64,000 nucleotides of DNA from Pacificispira sp965223125. GTDB taxonomy: Bacteria; Pseudomonadota; Alphaproteobacteria; UBA8366; Aestuariispiraceae. The stretch lies in NCBI GenBank assembly GCA_965223125.1, contig OZ244984.1, forward strand, positions 682,001 through 746,000, given 5' to 3'. The first letter of the stretch is position 1. Every line of letters starts with the position of its first letter. Below, piece after piece: positions 1-7,787 of the stretch. The notes below the pieces were generated by a model. It was not told the origin of the DNA. It did no database searches and saw nothing but the letters and a program-made list of their open reading frames with translations. A program made the translations under genes and the position numbers.

Positions 1-927
1 ACCCTGATCGATTACCGCTATCAGCAGCATTTCAAGGCAAAGACCGGTGATCATGGCAAGGGCGAGAACCGCACCGGGCGTAGCGCCCCCGCCATTATGA
101 TGAAACTGCCGGTCGGGACCCAGGTTCTGGCAGAGGACAAGGAGACGATCCTTGCCGACCTGACGGAGATCGGCCAGACCGCGATCCTGGCCCGGGGCGG
201 CATGGGGGGGCGTGGCAACACGACCTTCAAATCCTCCACCAATCAGGCCCCGCGCCGCGCCGATCCCGGCGAGCCGGGGGAAGAACGCTGGATCTGGCTA
301 CGCCTGAAGCTGATTGCCGATGCGGGCCTTGTCGGCCTGCCCAATGCGGGAAAATCGACGTTTCTGAGCGCTGTCAGCCGGGCGCGCCCGAAGATCGCGG
401 ATTATCCCTTCACCACGCTGCATCCTCAACTGGGCGTCGTCGGCGTCGATTCCCACGAATTCGTCATTGCCGATATTCCGGGACTGATCGAAGGCGCGCA
501 TGAAGGTCAGGGGCTGGGTGACCGCTTCCTGGGCCATATTGAACGCTGCCGGGTGCTGCTGCATCTGATCGACGGGGTGGACGACGATGTTGTCGGTGCC
601 TATCAGACGATCCGGGGAGAACTTGCCGCCTATGGCCAAGGCCTGGCGGAAAAGCCGGAGATCATCGCGATCAACAAATCCGATGCCTCGATCCCCGAAT
701 TGCTGGAGGAGCAGGTGGCGGCCCTGCGCAAGGTAACGTCCGCACCGATCTTGACCATGTCCGGTGCGGCGGGAACCGGGGTTGTCGATGCGTTGCGCGC
801 GATCTGGCGGGTGGTCGAGCCGTTCCGGATGGCGGAAACGGAAAGACGGGCGCGTGAAGCGGATGCGGCGGCGGCAAAGCTGGAACAGGTTCCCCGCTCG
901 GCCAGCGACGACTGGAGTCCGATCTGA
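1..927 (+). CDS. obgE: GTPase ObgE/CgtA, 5' end cut by window
   Basis: Obg-family GTPase that acts in late 50S ribosome maturation and stress signalling. The open frame runs in from base 1 without a start, so the glycine-rich N-terminal Obg domain is only partly present (its end is visible with GGMGGRGN near base 205). The G domain is complete: G1 GLPNAGKS near base 334, G3 DIPGLIEGAHEGQGLGD, G4 NKSD and G5 SGAAG. The C-terminus is a short charged tail, as in other alphaproteobacterial Obg proteins. proB starts 24 bases downstream on the same strand, the usual alphaproteobacterial order. The identification is secure; only the missing start is uncertain. Confidence 0.97.
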   Translation, partial: TLIDYRYQQHFKAKTGDHGKGENRTGRSAPAIMMKLPVGTQVLAEDKETILADLTEIGQTAILARGGMGGRGNTTFKSSTNQAPRRADPGEPGEERWIWLRLKLIADAGLVGLPNAGKSTFLSAVSRARPKIADYPFTTLHPQLGVVGVDSHEFVIADIPGLIEGAHEGQGLGDRFLGHIERCRVLLHLIDGVDDDVVGAYQTIRGELAAYGQGLAEKPEIIAINKSDASIPELLEEQVAALRKVTSAPILTMSGAAGTGVVDALRAIWRVVEPFRMAETERRAREADAAAAKLEQVPRSASDDWSPI

Positions 928-951
928 TTTTTACATCGGGACTTGAAAACG

Positions 952-2118
952 ATGAGCCTTCGGAACTCCAAACGTCTGGTGGTCAAGATCGGGTCGGCCC
1001 TGCTGGTCGATGCCGGTGGTGCCGTGCGGCAGACCTGGCTGTCGGCGCTGGCTGCGGATATCGCCGGTTTTCGCGCTGCCGGGCAGGAGGTGATGATCGT
1101 TTCCTCCGGCTCCATTGCCGTCGGGCGGCGGCTGCTGGGATTGCGGACCGGAACCCTGAAACTGGAAGAGAAACAGGCCGCTGCAGCCATCGGCCAGATC
1201 CGTCTGGCCCATGCCTATCAGGAAGCGCTGGCGCCCCATGACATCAAGGTCGGGCAGATCCTGCTGACTCCGTCGGATACCGAAGAACGCCGCCGTCATC
1301 TGAATGCACGGGCAACGCTGTTGCAATTGCTGAAATTCGGTGTCGTGCCGGTGATCAACGAGAATGATACGGTCGCCACCAGCGAGATCCGTTATGGCGA
1401 TAACGATCGTCTGGCGGCGCGAGTCGCGACGATGGCCAGCGCGGATCTGCTGGTTCTGCTGTCGGATATCGACGGGCTGTATACCGCCGATCCGCGCAAG
1501 GTCCCCGATGCTGCGCATATACCGGAAATCCGCACGATCACGCCGGAGATTGAGGCAATGGCGGGTGATGCCGTGCCGGGTGTCTCCACCGGCGGGATGA
1601 TCACCAAACTGGATGCGGCAAAGATCGCGCTGGCCGGGGGCTGTCGCATGGTGATCGCCCTGGGGCACCGGGATCATGCGTTGAAGGCGCTGGCTGATGG
1701 CGCGCGGGCAAGCTGGTTCATCCCCTCCGACCAGCCGGTCGCGGCGCGCAAGCGCTGGATTTCCGGAACACTGAAGCCGGTTGGGGAAATCACCGTCGAT
1801 GCCGGAGCCCTGGCGGCGCTGGGGCGGGGCAAAAGCCTGCTGCCCGCAGGCGTACGCCAGGTCTCCGGAGCGTTTGAGCGGGGCGATGCTGTGCTGATCA
1901 AGGGACCGGACGGGCGGACGGTCGGGAAAGGGCTGTCGGCCTATTCTTCCCTGGATGCCGGGCGGATCGCCGGTCGACGGACATCGGAAATCCGCACGAT
2001 ACTGGGTTTCGATGGGCGTCCGGAACTAATCCACCGGGACGACATGTCGGTCGATCAATCCGAAATTGCGGTTGCGGTGGAGACTTCGCCGGGCTTAGGC
2101 TTGACGGTGACGGAGTAG
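952..2118 (+). CDS. proB: Glutamate 5-kinase
   Basis: First enzyme of proline synthesis, phosphorylating the gamma-carboxyl of L-glutamate in the cytoplasm. An amino acid kinase domain fills roughly residues 1-255 (VVKIGSALL near the N-terminus, SSGSIAVGRRLLG, NENDTVAT, GTGGM-like GVSTGGM). A C-terminal PUA domain follows at about 275-360, the ProB layout, and the 388-residue length is typical. The start is taken as ATG at 952; an in-frame TTG nine bases upstream is possible. proA begins four bases after the stop, so the two are surely co-transcribed and form the channelled ProB-ProA pair. Confidence 0.96.
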   Translation: MSLRNSKRLVVKIGSALLVDAGGAVRQTWLSALAADIAGFRAAGQEVMIVSSGSIAVGRRLLGLRTGTLKLEEKQAAAAIGQIRLAHAYQEALAPHDIKVGQILLTPSDTEERRRHLNARATLLQLLKFGVVPVINENDTVATSEIRYGDNDRLAARVATMASADLLVLLSDIDGLYTADPRKVPDAAHIPEIRTITPEIEAMAGDAVPGVSTGGMITKLDAAKIALAGGCRMVIALGHRDHALKALADGARASWFIPSDQPVAARKRWISGTLKPVGEITVDAGALAALGRGKSLLPAGVRQVSGAFERGDAVLIKGPDGRTVGKGLSAYSSLDAGRIAGRRTSEIRTILGFDGRPELIHRDDMSVDQSEIAVAVETSPGLGLTVTE

Positions 2119-2122
2119 GATC

Positions 2123-3403
2123 ATGGATGGACTGACAACAACGGCAGAGAATGTGACGACAGAAGTGGCCGAGATGGCGGGGCTTGCGCGCCGTGCCTGT
2201 CGGCAGCTTGGCCTTGCCTCGTCGCTGGAGCGGGCCAATGGGCTGCGTCAGGCGGCGGCAGTGCTGCGGCTCCGCGCAGCAGAGATCGAATCCGCCAATG
2301 CGGAGGACATGGCCTTTGCGCGTGAAAAGGGCATGAGTTCCGCAATGCTGGATCGGCTGCTGCTGACGCCGGACCGGATCGAGGCGATGGCCGCCGGGGT
2401 AGAAGCCGTGGCGGATCTGCCGGACCCGGTGGGTCGGATAATCGACGCCTGGGACCGCCCGAACGGATTGAGGATCGAACGGGTCCGGACCCCGCTCGGC
2501 GTCGTCGGTGTGATCTACGAAAGCCGCCCGAATGTAACAGCGGATGCGGGGGCGCTCTGCATCAAGGCCGGGAATGCGGTGATCCTGCGCGGCGGATCGG
2601 AAAGCCTTCATTCTTCCGGATTGATTGCCGATTGCCTACGTGAAGGTCTGGCGAAGGCTGGATTGCCGCAGGATGCGATCCAGATTTCCCGCACCCGCGA
2701 CCGGGCATTTGTCGGGGCGATGCTGGGCGCGGCGGGGCAGATTGATGTCATCATTCCGCGCGGCGGCAAGAATCTGATTGCCCGTGTCATGGCCGATGCG
2801 CGCGTCCCGGTTTTCGCGCATCTGGAAGGAATCGTGCATCTGTATATCCATAGCGGTGCCGATCCCGACAAGGCGGTGGCTCTGGCAGTGAATGGAAAGA
2901 TGCGCCGCACCGGAATCTGCGGAGCGACGGAAACACTGCTGATTGATCGGGCGGTAGCACAGGACCTGCTGCCCCGGATCGCCGAAGGACTGATCGCGGC
3001 AGGCTGTGCCCTGCGGGGGGATGCAATAGCACAGGGGATTCTGCCAGATATCGCTCCTGCGACGGAGGAAGACTGGCGCACGGAATATCTCGATGCGGTC
3101 CTCTCGATCCGGGTCGTGGAGGGGATTGAGACGGCGATGGTGCATATCTCTGAATTTGGATCAGAGCATACCGATTGTATCGTGACCGAGGATGACGCGG
3201 CGGCGGACAGGTTCCTGACCGAGGTCGATTCCGCGATTGTCATGCACAATGCCTCGACCCAGTTCGCCGATGGCGGCGAGTTCGGCATGGGGGCGGAGAT
3301 CGGAATTTCCACCGGGCGAATGCATGCCCGCGGTCCAGTCGGGGCGGAACAGTTGACCAGTTTCAAGTACCGCGTCCGGGGCTCGGGGCAGGTCCGCCCG
3401 TGA
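2123..3403 (+). CDS. proA: Gamma-glutamyl phosphate reductase
   Basis: NADPH-dependent reductase that turns gamma-glutamyl phosphate into glutamate semialdehyde, the second step of proline synthesis. The 426-residue protein has the aldehyde-dehydrogenase fold. The catalytic cysteine lies in the RRTGICGATETLLID segment (about residue 270), and family blocks such as GVIYESRPNVT, GNAVILRGG and the C-terminal DGGEFGMGAEIGIST and GPVGAEQLTSFKY are clear. It follows proB by four bases and precedes nadD by 25 bases, so it is in the middle of the operon. A long open frame on the opposite strand is a codon-bias shadow. Confidence 0.97.
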   Translation: MDGLTTTAENVTTEVAEMAGLARRACRQLGLASSLERANGLRQAAAVLRLRAAEIESANAEDMAFAREKGMSSAMLDRLLLTPDRIEAMAAGVEAVADLPDPVGRIIDAWDRPNGLRIERVRTPLGVVGVIYESRPNVTADAGALCIKAGNAVILRGGSESLHSSGLIADCLREGLAKAGLPQDAIQISRTRDRAFVGAMLGAAGQIDVIIPRGGKNLIARVMADARVPVFAHLEGIVHLYIHSGADPDKAVALAVNGKMRRTGICGATETLLIDRAVAQDLLPRIAEGLIAAGCALRGDAIAQGILPDIAPATEEDWRTEYLDAVLSIRVVEGIETAMVHISEFGSEHTDCIVTEDDAAADRFLTEVDSAIVMHNASTQFADGGEFGMGAEIGISTGRMHARGPVGAEQLTSFKYRVRGSGQVRP

Positions 3404-3428
3404 TGGCATCGACGGACAGGTCTGCTGC

Positions 3429-4061
3429 ATGACGGCACGGGGCGGCGTCGGAAGCCGGAACCGGCGGTTGACTGTGGGGCTGTTGGGTGGATCTTTCAAT
3501 CCTGCCCATGAGGGACATCTGCATATCTCCCGCGAGGCGCTGAAGCGGTTGCGACTCGATCAGGTCTGGTGGATGGTCTCGCCGCAGAACCCTCTGAAGG
3601 CGGCGCAGGGCATGGCGGATTTCGCGACACGCCTGAAATCTGCCAGGGCTGTTGCGCGCGACCCCCGGATACGGGTCACCGATATCGAACAGCGACTGGG
3701 CACCACCCAGACCGCCCTGACGCTGAAGCAGTTGACGCGACGGTTCCCGGAAATCCGCTTTGTCTGGCTGATGGGGGCGGACAATCTGTTGCAGATTCAT
3801 CGCTGGTATCGCTGGCATGAAATCTTCACGACCGTACCTCTTGCCGTTTTTGCCAGACCTACGTATGATTCACGGGCGTTAGCTGGGCAGGCGGCGGCTC
3901 GGTTTGCGCGGGCGCATATGCCGGAACGGCGTGCCCCCACATTGGCATATAGAGCGCCGCCGGCATGGATTTTCATGGCGATACGCCGACATGCGGCCTC
4001 TGCAACCGCGATCAGGGCGTCCGGCGGGTTCCCGACTCTACAGGACCCGCAGGCGCAATGA
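3429..4061 (+). CDS. nadD: Nicotinate-nucleotide adenylyltransferase
   Basis: Transfers AMP from ATP to nicotinate mononucleotide in NAD synthesis. The nucleotidyltransferase signature GGSFNPAHEGH lies about 20 residues from the N-terminus; WWMVSPQNPLK and the LMGADNL segment are the substrate- and adenine-contacting blocks of NadD. At 210 residues it is normal length. The start at 3429 is the first ATG after proA, and the short basic N-terminal extension (TARGGVGSRNRR) before the core strand is common in the group. It belongs to the proBA-nadD-rsfS-rlmH cluster. Confidence 0.95.
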   Translation: MTARGGVGSRNRRLTVGLLGGSFNPAHEGHLHISREALKRLRLDQVWWMVSPQNPLKAAQGMADFATRLKSARAVARDPRIRVTDIEQRLGTTQTALTLKQLTRRFPEIRFVWLMGADNLLQIHRWYRWHEIFTTVPLAVFARPTYDSRALAGQAAARFARAHMPERRAPTLAYRAPPAWIFMAIRRHAASATAIRASGGFPTLQDPQAQ

Positions 4062-4107
4062 CCCTCCCCGGTTATGGAATTCACCGCATCAATGTCGGCA
4101 CTGATAG

Positions 4108-4113
4108 AAGGAG
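4108..4113 (+). promoter_or_regulatory. Shine-Dalgarno AAGGAG in front of rsfS, mismatched to the first ATG
   Basis: A perfect AAGGAG sits 48 bases before the first in-frame ATG of rsfS (4162), too far to serve it, but nine bases before an in-frame ATC at 4123. There is no ATG, GTG or TTG between the upstream in-frame stop (TAG at 4105) and 4162. Either rsfS starts at a rare ATC codon or this ribosome site is not used for it. Confidence 0.5.
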
Positions 4114-4161
4114 AGACAAGAGATCGCTACCCACCACGCGCAATACCCGGATCCCGACGCC

Positions 4162-4497
4162 ATGTTGGGATTGATCGAAACCTCACTCGACGATGACAAG
4201 GCCCAGGCCGTTACCGTCATCGAATTGCGCGGCAAGTCGTCCATCGCCGATCACATGGTGATCGCCAGTGGCACGTCCAGCCGTCAGGTCGTCTCGATGG
4301 CCGACCATCTTCTCGAAAAGCTTAAAGCGTCCGGCGTTCAGGGCGCGATGGTAGAAGGCATGCAGCAGGGCGATTGGGTCCTGATCGATGCCGGTGACAT
4401 CATCGTCCATCTGTTCCGTCCGGAGGTTCGCAGCTTCTACAATCTGGAGAAGATGTGGGGTGTCGAGATGCCGGAGCCCCTGAGCGCACACGCCTGA
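4162..4497 (+). CDS. rsfS: Ribosomal silencing factor RsfS (Iojap)
   Basis: Binds uL14 on the large subunit and blocks subunit joining when nutrients are short. The 111-residue frame carries the Iojap domain: SLDDDKAQAVTVIELRGKSSIADHMVIASGTSSRQV, then GDWVLIDAGDIIVHLFRPEVRSFYNLEKMWG, which holds the conserved C-terminal segment. The ATG at 4162 is the first standard start, but no good ribosome site precedes it. A strong AAGGAG matches an upstream ATC (4123) that would add 13 residues (starting IATHHAQYPDPDA). Extra N-terminal residues of this kind are usual in alphaproteobacterial RsfS, so the true start may be non-canonical. Confidence 0.93.
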   Translation: MLGLIETSLDDDKAQAVTVIELRGKSSIADHMVIASGTSSRQVVSMADHLLEKLKASGVQGAMVEGMQQGDWVLIDAGDIIVHLFRPEVRSFYNLEKMWGVEMPEPLSAHA

Positions 4498-4535
4498 TCA
4501 GGCACGCCAAACGGGTTTAGGCAGAAAGGGATTCG

Positions 4536-4994
4536 ATGCGGATACGCATCATCGCGGTCGGTCGCGCCAGGCGCGGTCCCGAAACAAGTCTTTACGATGT
4601 TTATCGCGCGCGGCTTTCCTGGTCCCTCAACCTAGTCGAAGTGGAAGAGAAACGACCGCTTCCCACCGAACAGCGGATTGCCCGGGAAGCCGAACTGATC
4701 CGCGCAAAGATCCCTGACGGCGCGGCCCTGGTTGCCCTGGACGAGCGGGGCGATGACCTCACCAGCCGTCAACTCGCGGATCAGTTTCGGAACTGGCAGG
4801 ATACCGGTATCGGCGATGTCGCATTCCTGATCGGCGGGGCAGATGGTCTTGCAGACCCCCTGCGTCAGCAGGCAGGTTTGCGCCTGCGCTTCGGTCGCGT
4901 CACCTGGCCCCATATGCTGGTCCGCCCGATGCTTGCCGAACAGATTTATCGATGCCAGCAGATCCTCGACGGCCATCCCTATCACCGGGATTGA
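4536..4994 (+). CDS. rlmH: 23S rRNA pseudouridine-1915 N3-methyltransferase
   Basis: SPOUT-class enzyme that methylates pseudouridine 1915 of 23S rRNA on assembled 70S ribosomes. The 152 residues match the family from RIIAVGRARRGPE at the N-terminus through VALDERGDDLTS and the SAM-knot loop FLIGGADGL to the characteristic C-terminal end QILDGHPYHRD, so the gene is complete. It follows rsfS as in most bacteria. What usually comes next in this cluster (phosphoglycerate mutase or an EnvC/CtpA pair in related bacteria) is replaced by gene fragments. Confidence 0.96.
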   Translation: MRIRIIAVGRARRGPETSLYDVYRARLSWSLNLVEVEEKRPLPTEQRIAREAELIRAKIPDGAALVALDERGDDLTSRQLADQFRNWQDTGIGDVAFLIGGADGLADPLRQQAGLRLRFGRVTWPHMLVRPMLAEQIYRCQQILDGHPYHRD

Positions 4995-5155
4995 ATTCTT
5001 TGGTTCTGTCGGCACTTGCGCATGGCCCCCATGCTAAAGCGGCGGGCGCCACCACGGATAGGGTTCAGATACTCGATACCCTGGAAGTCGCGCTCATTAT
5101 CCGTGATGACGATGCAGTCATTGGCTATCGCAACAGCGGCAATGATCGCGCGCCG
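4982..5155 (-). pseudogene. VapC-type PIN-domain toxin, C-terminal fragment
   Basis: Reading the minus strand gives IIAAVAIANDCIVITDNERDF followed by GIEYLNP, the last third of a PIN-domain ribonuclease of the VapC/FitB group: the helix before the strand, the T(D/N)N-xxDF acidic motif and the terminal NP. Everything N-terminal is missing, because the frame meets a stop at 5156-5158. After the NP motif the frame reads on 20 odd residues into the end of rlmH, so the natural stop has also been lost. No vapB antitoxin is present. The fragment abuts a guaA fragment on the other strand and marks a rearrangement point. Confidence 0.65.
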
Positions 5156-5310
5156 TCACCTCCACCGACGGCATGACCGCCGACAGCTACCCCTTCGAAC
5201 ACGCCTTCCTCAGCCGCGTCGCCACCCGCATCATCAACGAAGTCCGCGGCATCAACCGCGTCGTCTACGACGTGACCTCGAAGCCACCGGGAACGATCGA
5301 GTGGGAATGA
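5149..5310 (+). pseudogene. guaA: 3' end of guaA (GMP synthase), fragment
   Basis: The plus strand encodes the last 53 residues of GMP synthase, including DGMTADSYPFEH, RIINEVRGINRVVYDVTSKP and the invariant ending GTIEWE before the stop. The rest of the roughly 520-residue protein is absent: an in-frame stop lies directly upstream at 5143. The segment is uninterrupted and well conserved. The 3' end of guaA is a known integration site for genomic islands, whose insertion leaves a duplicate of this end at the far junction. I therefore read this as a left-over attachment site or island boundary rather than an active gene. Confidence 0.8.
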
Positions 5311-5346
5311 GGGGCCGTTGATCTGGATGTTTCCGGATGATGTTCC

Positions 5347-5490
5347 GTGCTTTGGGAGAGGGCTGATCGTCGGCAGACGACACTAGATGATATCCTCAAC
5401 AGGTGGTCCACTCGGTCTGAACGGGGGAGGCTGGCGATGCTGTGGCGCGAAGCGGAAAGAATCAAGGGGCCAAAGGCGATATTCTGCTGA
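5347..5490 (+). CDS. Small unrecognised ORF
   Basis: A 47-codon frame starting at GTG. The predicted peptide is charged and protein-like (TLDDILNRW, SERGRLAMLWREAERIKG) rather than low-complexity, but I do not recognise a family and no clear ribosome site precedes it. It sits just beyond the guaA fragment and may be another decayed remnant of the inserted element. Confidence 0.25.
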   Translation: MLWERADRRQTTLDDILNRWSTRSERGRLAMLWREAERIKGPKAIFC

Positions 5491-5514
5491 TGGAAGCAGA
5501 CGAAAGTCCTCGTG

Positions 5515-6159
5515 TCACTTAAGGTCCTGCCTGGGCCGACGAACGGCTCTTACTTTTCCACTGCTTCCGCCGCCGCAGAAAAAGCGATCACCGCCATCGG
5601 ATTCAAGCCCCGAAACTTCGGTGCCTGGGGGCATGTCCAGTCGCTCGAGCACTTTCCCTGACTCGGGATCAATGCGGCGGACATCACTTTCGCCATCTTG
5701 CCATGTGCCGTGCCAAAGCTCGCCATCAACCCAGGTGACGCCGGTGACAAATCGATCCGATTCGATTGTGCGCAGCACTTTTCCCGTCTCTGGGTCCACC
5801 TGATGGATCTTGCGCCCGCGATGCTGGCCGACCCACAGCGAGCCTTCCGCCCAGGCCAAACCAGAATCCCCGCCGCCTCCGGGCGCTGGTATTGCGGCGA
5901 TCACCTCGCCGGTAACGGGATCAAGCTTGCGGATCACGGCATCCGCTATCTGGAACAAGTGCCTGCCGTCAAAGGCGGTCCCCGCATGGGCAAGGATGTC
6001 GAGCGATCTTGATATTTCTCCACTTTCAGGATCGAGGGCATTCAGTCTTTCGCCGGTTGCGAACCAGACTTGAGTACCGTCGAAGCTGACGCCGGCCACG
6101 TCATCGACATCAGGAAACGGGCCATATTCACGGATGATTTCGGCGATTGACTGTTTCAT
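5515..6159 (-). CDS. Beta-propeller protein, glutamine-cyclotransferase-like
   Basis: A 214-residue protein made of repeated blades of about 40-45 residues with the pattern (L/V)W(V/F)...IxxxDPxTGxVxxxI: LNALDPESGEI, IRKLDPVTGEVI, IHQVDPETGKVL, VRRIDPESGKVL. This is the SMP-30/glutamine-cyclotransferase/PQQ-like propeller signature. There is no signal peptide, so it should be cytoplasmic. The ending FFCGGGSSGKVRAVRRP is seen in similar short proteins annotated only as PQQ-binding-like. No catalytic role can be assigned. It is nine bases downstream of the regulator gene on the same strand and is probably co-transcribed with it. Confidence 0.75.
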   Translation of the reverse strand: MKQSIAEIIREYGPFPDVDDVAGVSFDGTQVWFATGERLNALDPESGEISRSLDILAHAGTAFDGRHLFQIADAVIRKLDPVTGEVIAAIPAPGGGGDSGLAWAEGSLWVGQHRGRKIHQVDPETGKVLRTIESDRFVTGVTWVDGELWHGTWQDGESDVRRIDPESGKVLERLDMPPGTEVSGLESDGGDRFFCGGGSSGKVRAVRRPRQDLK

Positions 6160-6168
6160 ATCCCCATC

Positions 6169-7389
6169 CTAGCCAGAAATTCCCGCGACGGGGAGTAACA
6201 AACTTGTCGGGAATCCCGGCACGCTCGACGCAATCCAGCGGCGGGCGCGCCCACGCCCGAAGGCCTGAACCTTGCTGTTCCGGGCAAGCTCTTCGAGTGC
6301 CCGCTGTACCGTCCGCGGACTCACGCTCAGCGCCAGCGCCAATGCGGAACTCGACCAGGCTTCGCCGTCGCCGAGCAGAGCAAGCACGTCCGCATGGTCA
6401 TCTTCGAGAGGCGGAGCCAGCACGGCAACAGCAGCCGCAGTGTGAGGCCGCAGGACAAAACCTTGCCTGGTCGCACTCAGCGCCGCCAGCGGCTTGATCA
6501 CCTCTCGCAGCCGGGCAATTTCGACACGCAGTCGCGCGCGGTGCGATTCATCGGCATGCCGTGCCCGGTAAGCGCGCTTGAGAAGTATTTCGCGCGGCAC
6601 ATCATCCGGCCATTTCTCCGCAAGAGCACGGATGAGGACGAGCAGCACCGGGCGGGTGGCGAGCGGAATGATGATTGTTCCTGCCCGCACAGCGTTGCGG
6701 CAGGCATCCACAACGAGCGTATCCGAGGCCAACAGTGTTTCAACCTCACCGAGATGGAACAACCGCTCCACGCCCCGAGTGATGAAACGCGCCGCAGGTG
6801 CCTGGAACGCGCGCACCGCCTGATCGACTTCGGCCGAAAGCGCTGGGATGCCCGCGTTGTCCGCTGCCCGTCGCGCGCGTTCCAGAGCGGTTCCTGCCTG
6901 CTCTGTCCTGATACGTCGAATGGCGATGCCGGCTATCACCAATTCACATCCGACCCGCGACGCGCGCGGCAGAATGCCGATATCGAACCCATTGAGTATC
7001 GCTTCGGCTTCGTCGAGACGGCCGATCAGGAGAAGGCGCCGGGCTTCGAGATAACCGGCATGAGCGGCGTTCGGTCGGTCACCTGATGCCTCGAGCACCG
7101 CCCGCGCGGTGTTGAGCGTTTGTGACGATCGGCCCAGATCACGCGAAACAAGCGCGATTTCCGCTTCGGCAACAATACAACGCGCACGGGCCATAGGCTC
7201 CTTCGGGCCAAAGGCACGTGCCGCGCTTCGCAGAAGCTCTCTGGCGCGCATAAGGTCGCCGAGCTGCGCCATGGCGATGCCGCGCAACGCCAGCGCCGGG
7301 GCGTCATCGCGCAATGCCACCCTTTTCAACGCGGCGAACGGGTCGCCTGCCGAAAGCGCACGCGCCGCAGCAGTGATCAGTGAGTCCAT
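6169..7389 (-). CDS. TPR-like repeat protein with C-terminal HTH (regulator)
   Basis: 406 residues from the ATG at 7389 (the open frame continues upstream, but this start begins the recognisable protein, MDSLITAAARALSAGDPF). The first 250 residues are alanine- and arginine-rich helical hairpins resembling TPRs (ALRGIAMAQLGDLMRARELLRSA, YLEARRLLLIGRLDEAEAIL). The C-terminal 90 residues carry a winged-helix segment with LGDGEAWSSSALALALSVSPRTVQRALEELA as the HTH. It reads as a DNA-binding regulator with a protein- or ligand-sensing repeat domain. It is transcribed divergently from the small-ORF/DUF899 operon, which it may control. Confidence 0.7.
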   Translation of the reverse strand: MDSLITAAARALSAGDPFAALKRVALRDDAPALALRGIAMAQLGDLMRARELLRSAARAFGPKEPMARARCIVAEAEIALVSRDLGRSSQTLNTARAVLEASGDRPNAAHAGYLEARRLLLIGRLDEAEAILNGFDIGILPRASRVGCELVIAGIAIRRIRTEQAGTALERARRAADNAGIPALSAEVDQAVRAFQAPAARFITRGVERLFHLGEVETLLASDTLVVDACRNAVRAGTIIIPLATRPVLLVLIRALAEKWPDDVPREILLKRAYRARHADESHRARLRVEIARLREVIKPLAALSATRQGFVLRPHTAAAVAVLAPPLEDDHADVLALLGDGEAWSSSALALALSVSPRTVQRALEELARNSKVQAFGRGRARRWIASSVPGFPTSLLLPVAGISG

Positions 7390-7491
7390 TGAAATCCCGT
7401 CACACTTGTAACTCTCACCGAGCCCTCCGTCCGATATAGCTTCTTCATATCGCAACCGCCGGGAACGGCGAATTTCACCGGAAGATCGGAC

Positions 7492-7785
7492 ATGACGATG
7501 CTCGCAGCAACAGGAAAGGTCGATTCGTCGCTTGGGCCGGTGGTAGATATTGCCGACTGGCTCAAGCGCGCCGCAGCCCCAAGTTTCGCATTGATGGCCT
7601 GGATTTCCACAGTCGGCTCGCCGGGCATGTCGATGTGCTCTACCGCCCCGGCTATCGTGCCGATCAACGACATGGCCCTGATGTATCTGCTGATGGGCTT
7701 CTTTCACTTATCGCCATGGCTGAAGCTCCTTTCCGCCCGTTCGCAGCATCGCACCACTCCCGTTACAAAAACCGAAGGAGACTGA
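7492..7785 (+). CDS. Small conserved hydrophobic protein, upstream partner of DUF899
   Basis: 97 residues, with a modest ribosome site (GGAAG) eight bases before the ATG. The second half has two hydrophobic stretches, including MALMYLLMGFFHLSPWLKLL, an end motif that I recall from short uncharacterised membrane proteins. The stop is two bases before the ATG of the DUF899 gene, whose ribosome site (GAAGGAG) lies inside this frame. That argues for translational coupling and against this frame being a shadow. No function is known to me. Confidence 0.5.
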   Translation: MTMLAATGKVDSSLGPVVDIADWLKRAAAPSFALMAWISTVGSPGMSMCSTAPAIVPINDMALMYLLMGFFHLSPWLKLLSARSQHRTTPVTKTEGD

Positions 7786-7787
7786 CA

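Noticed and set aside
2608..3438. 276-codon frame opposite proA
   Set aside because: Shadow of proA: arginine/serine/alanine-rich, with no domain.
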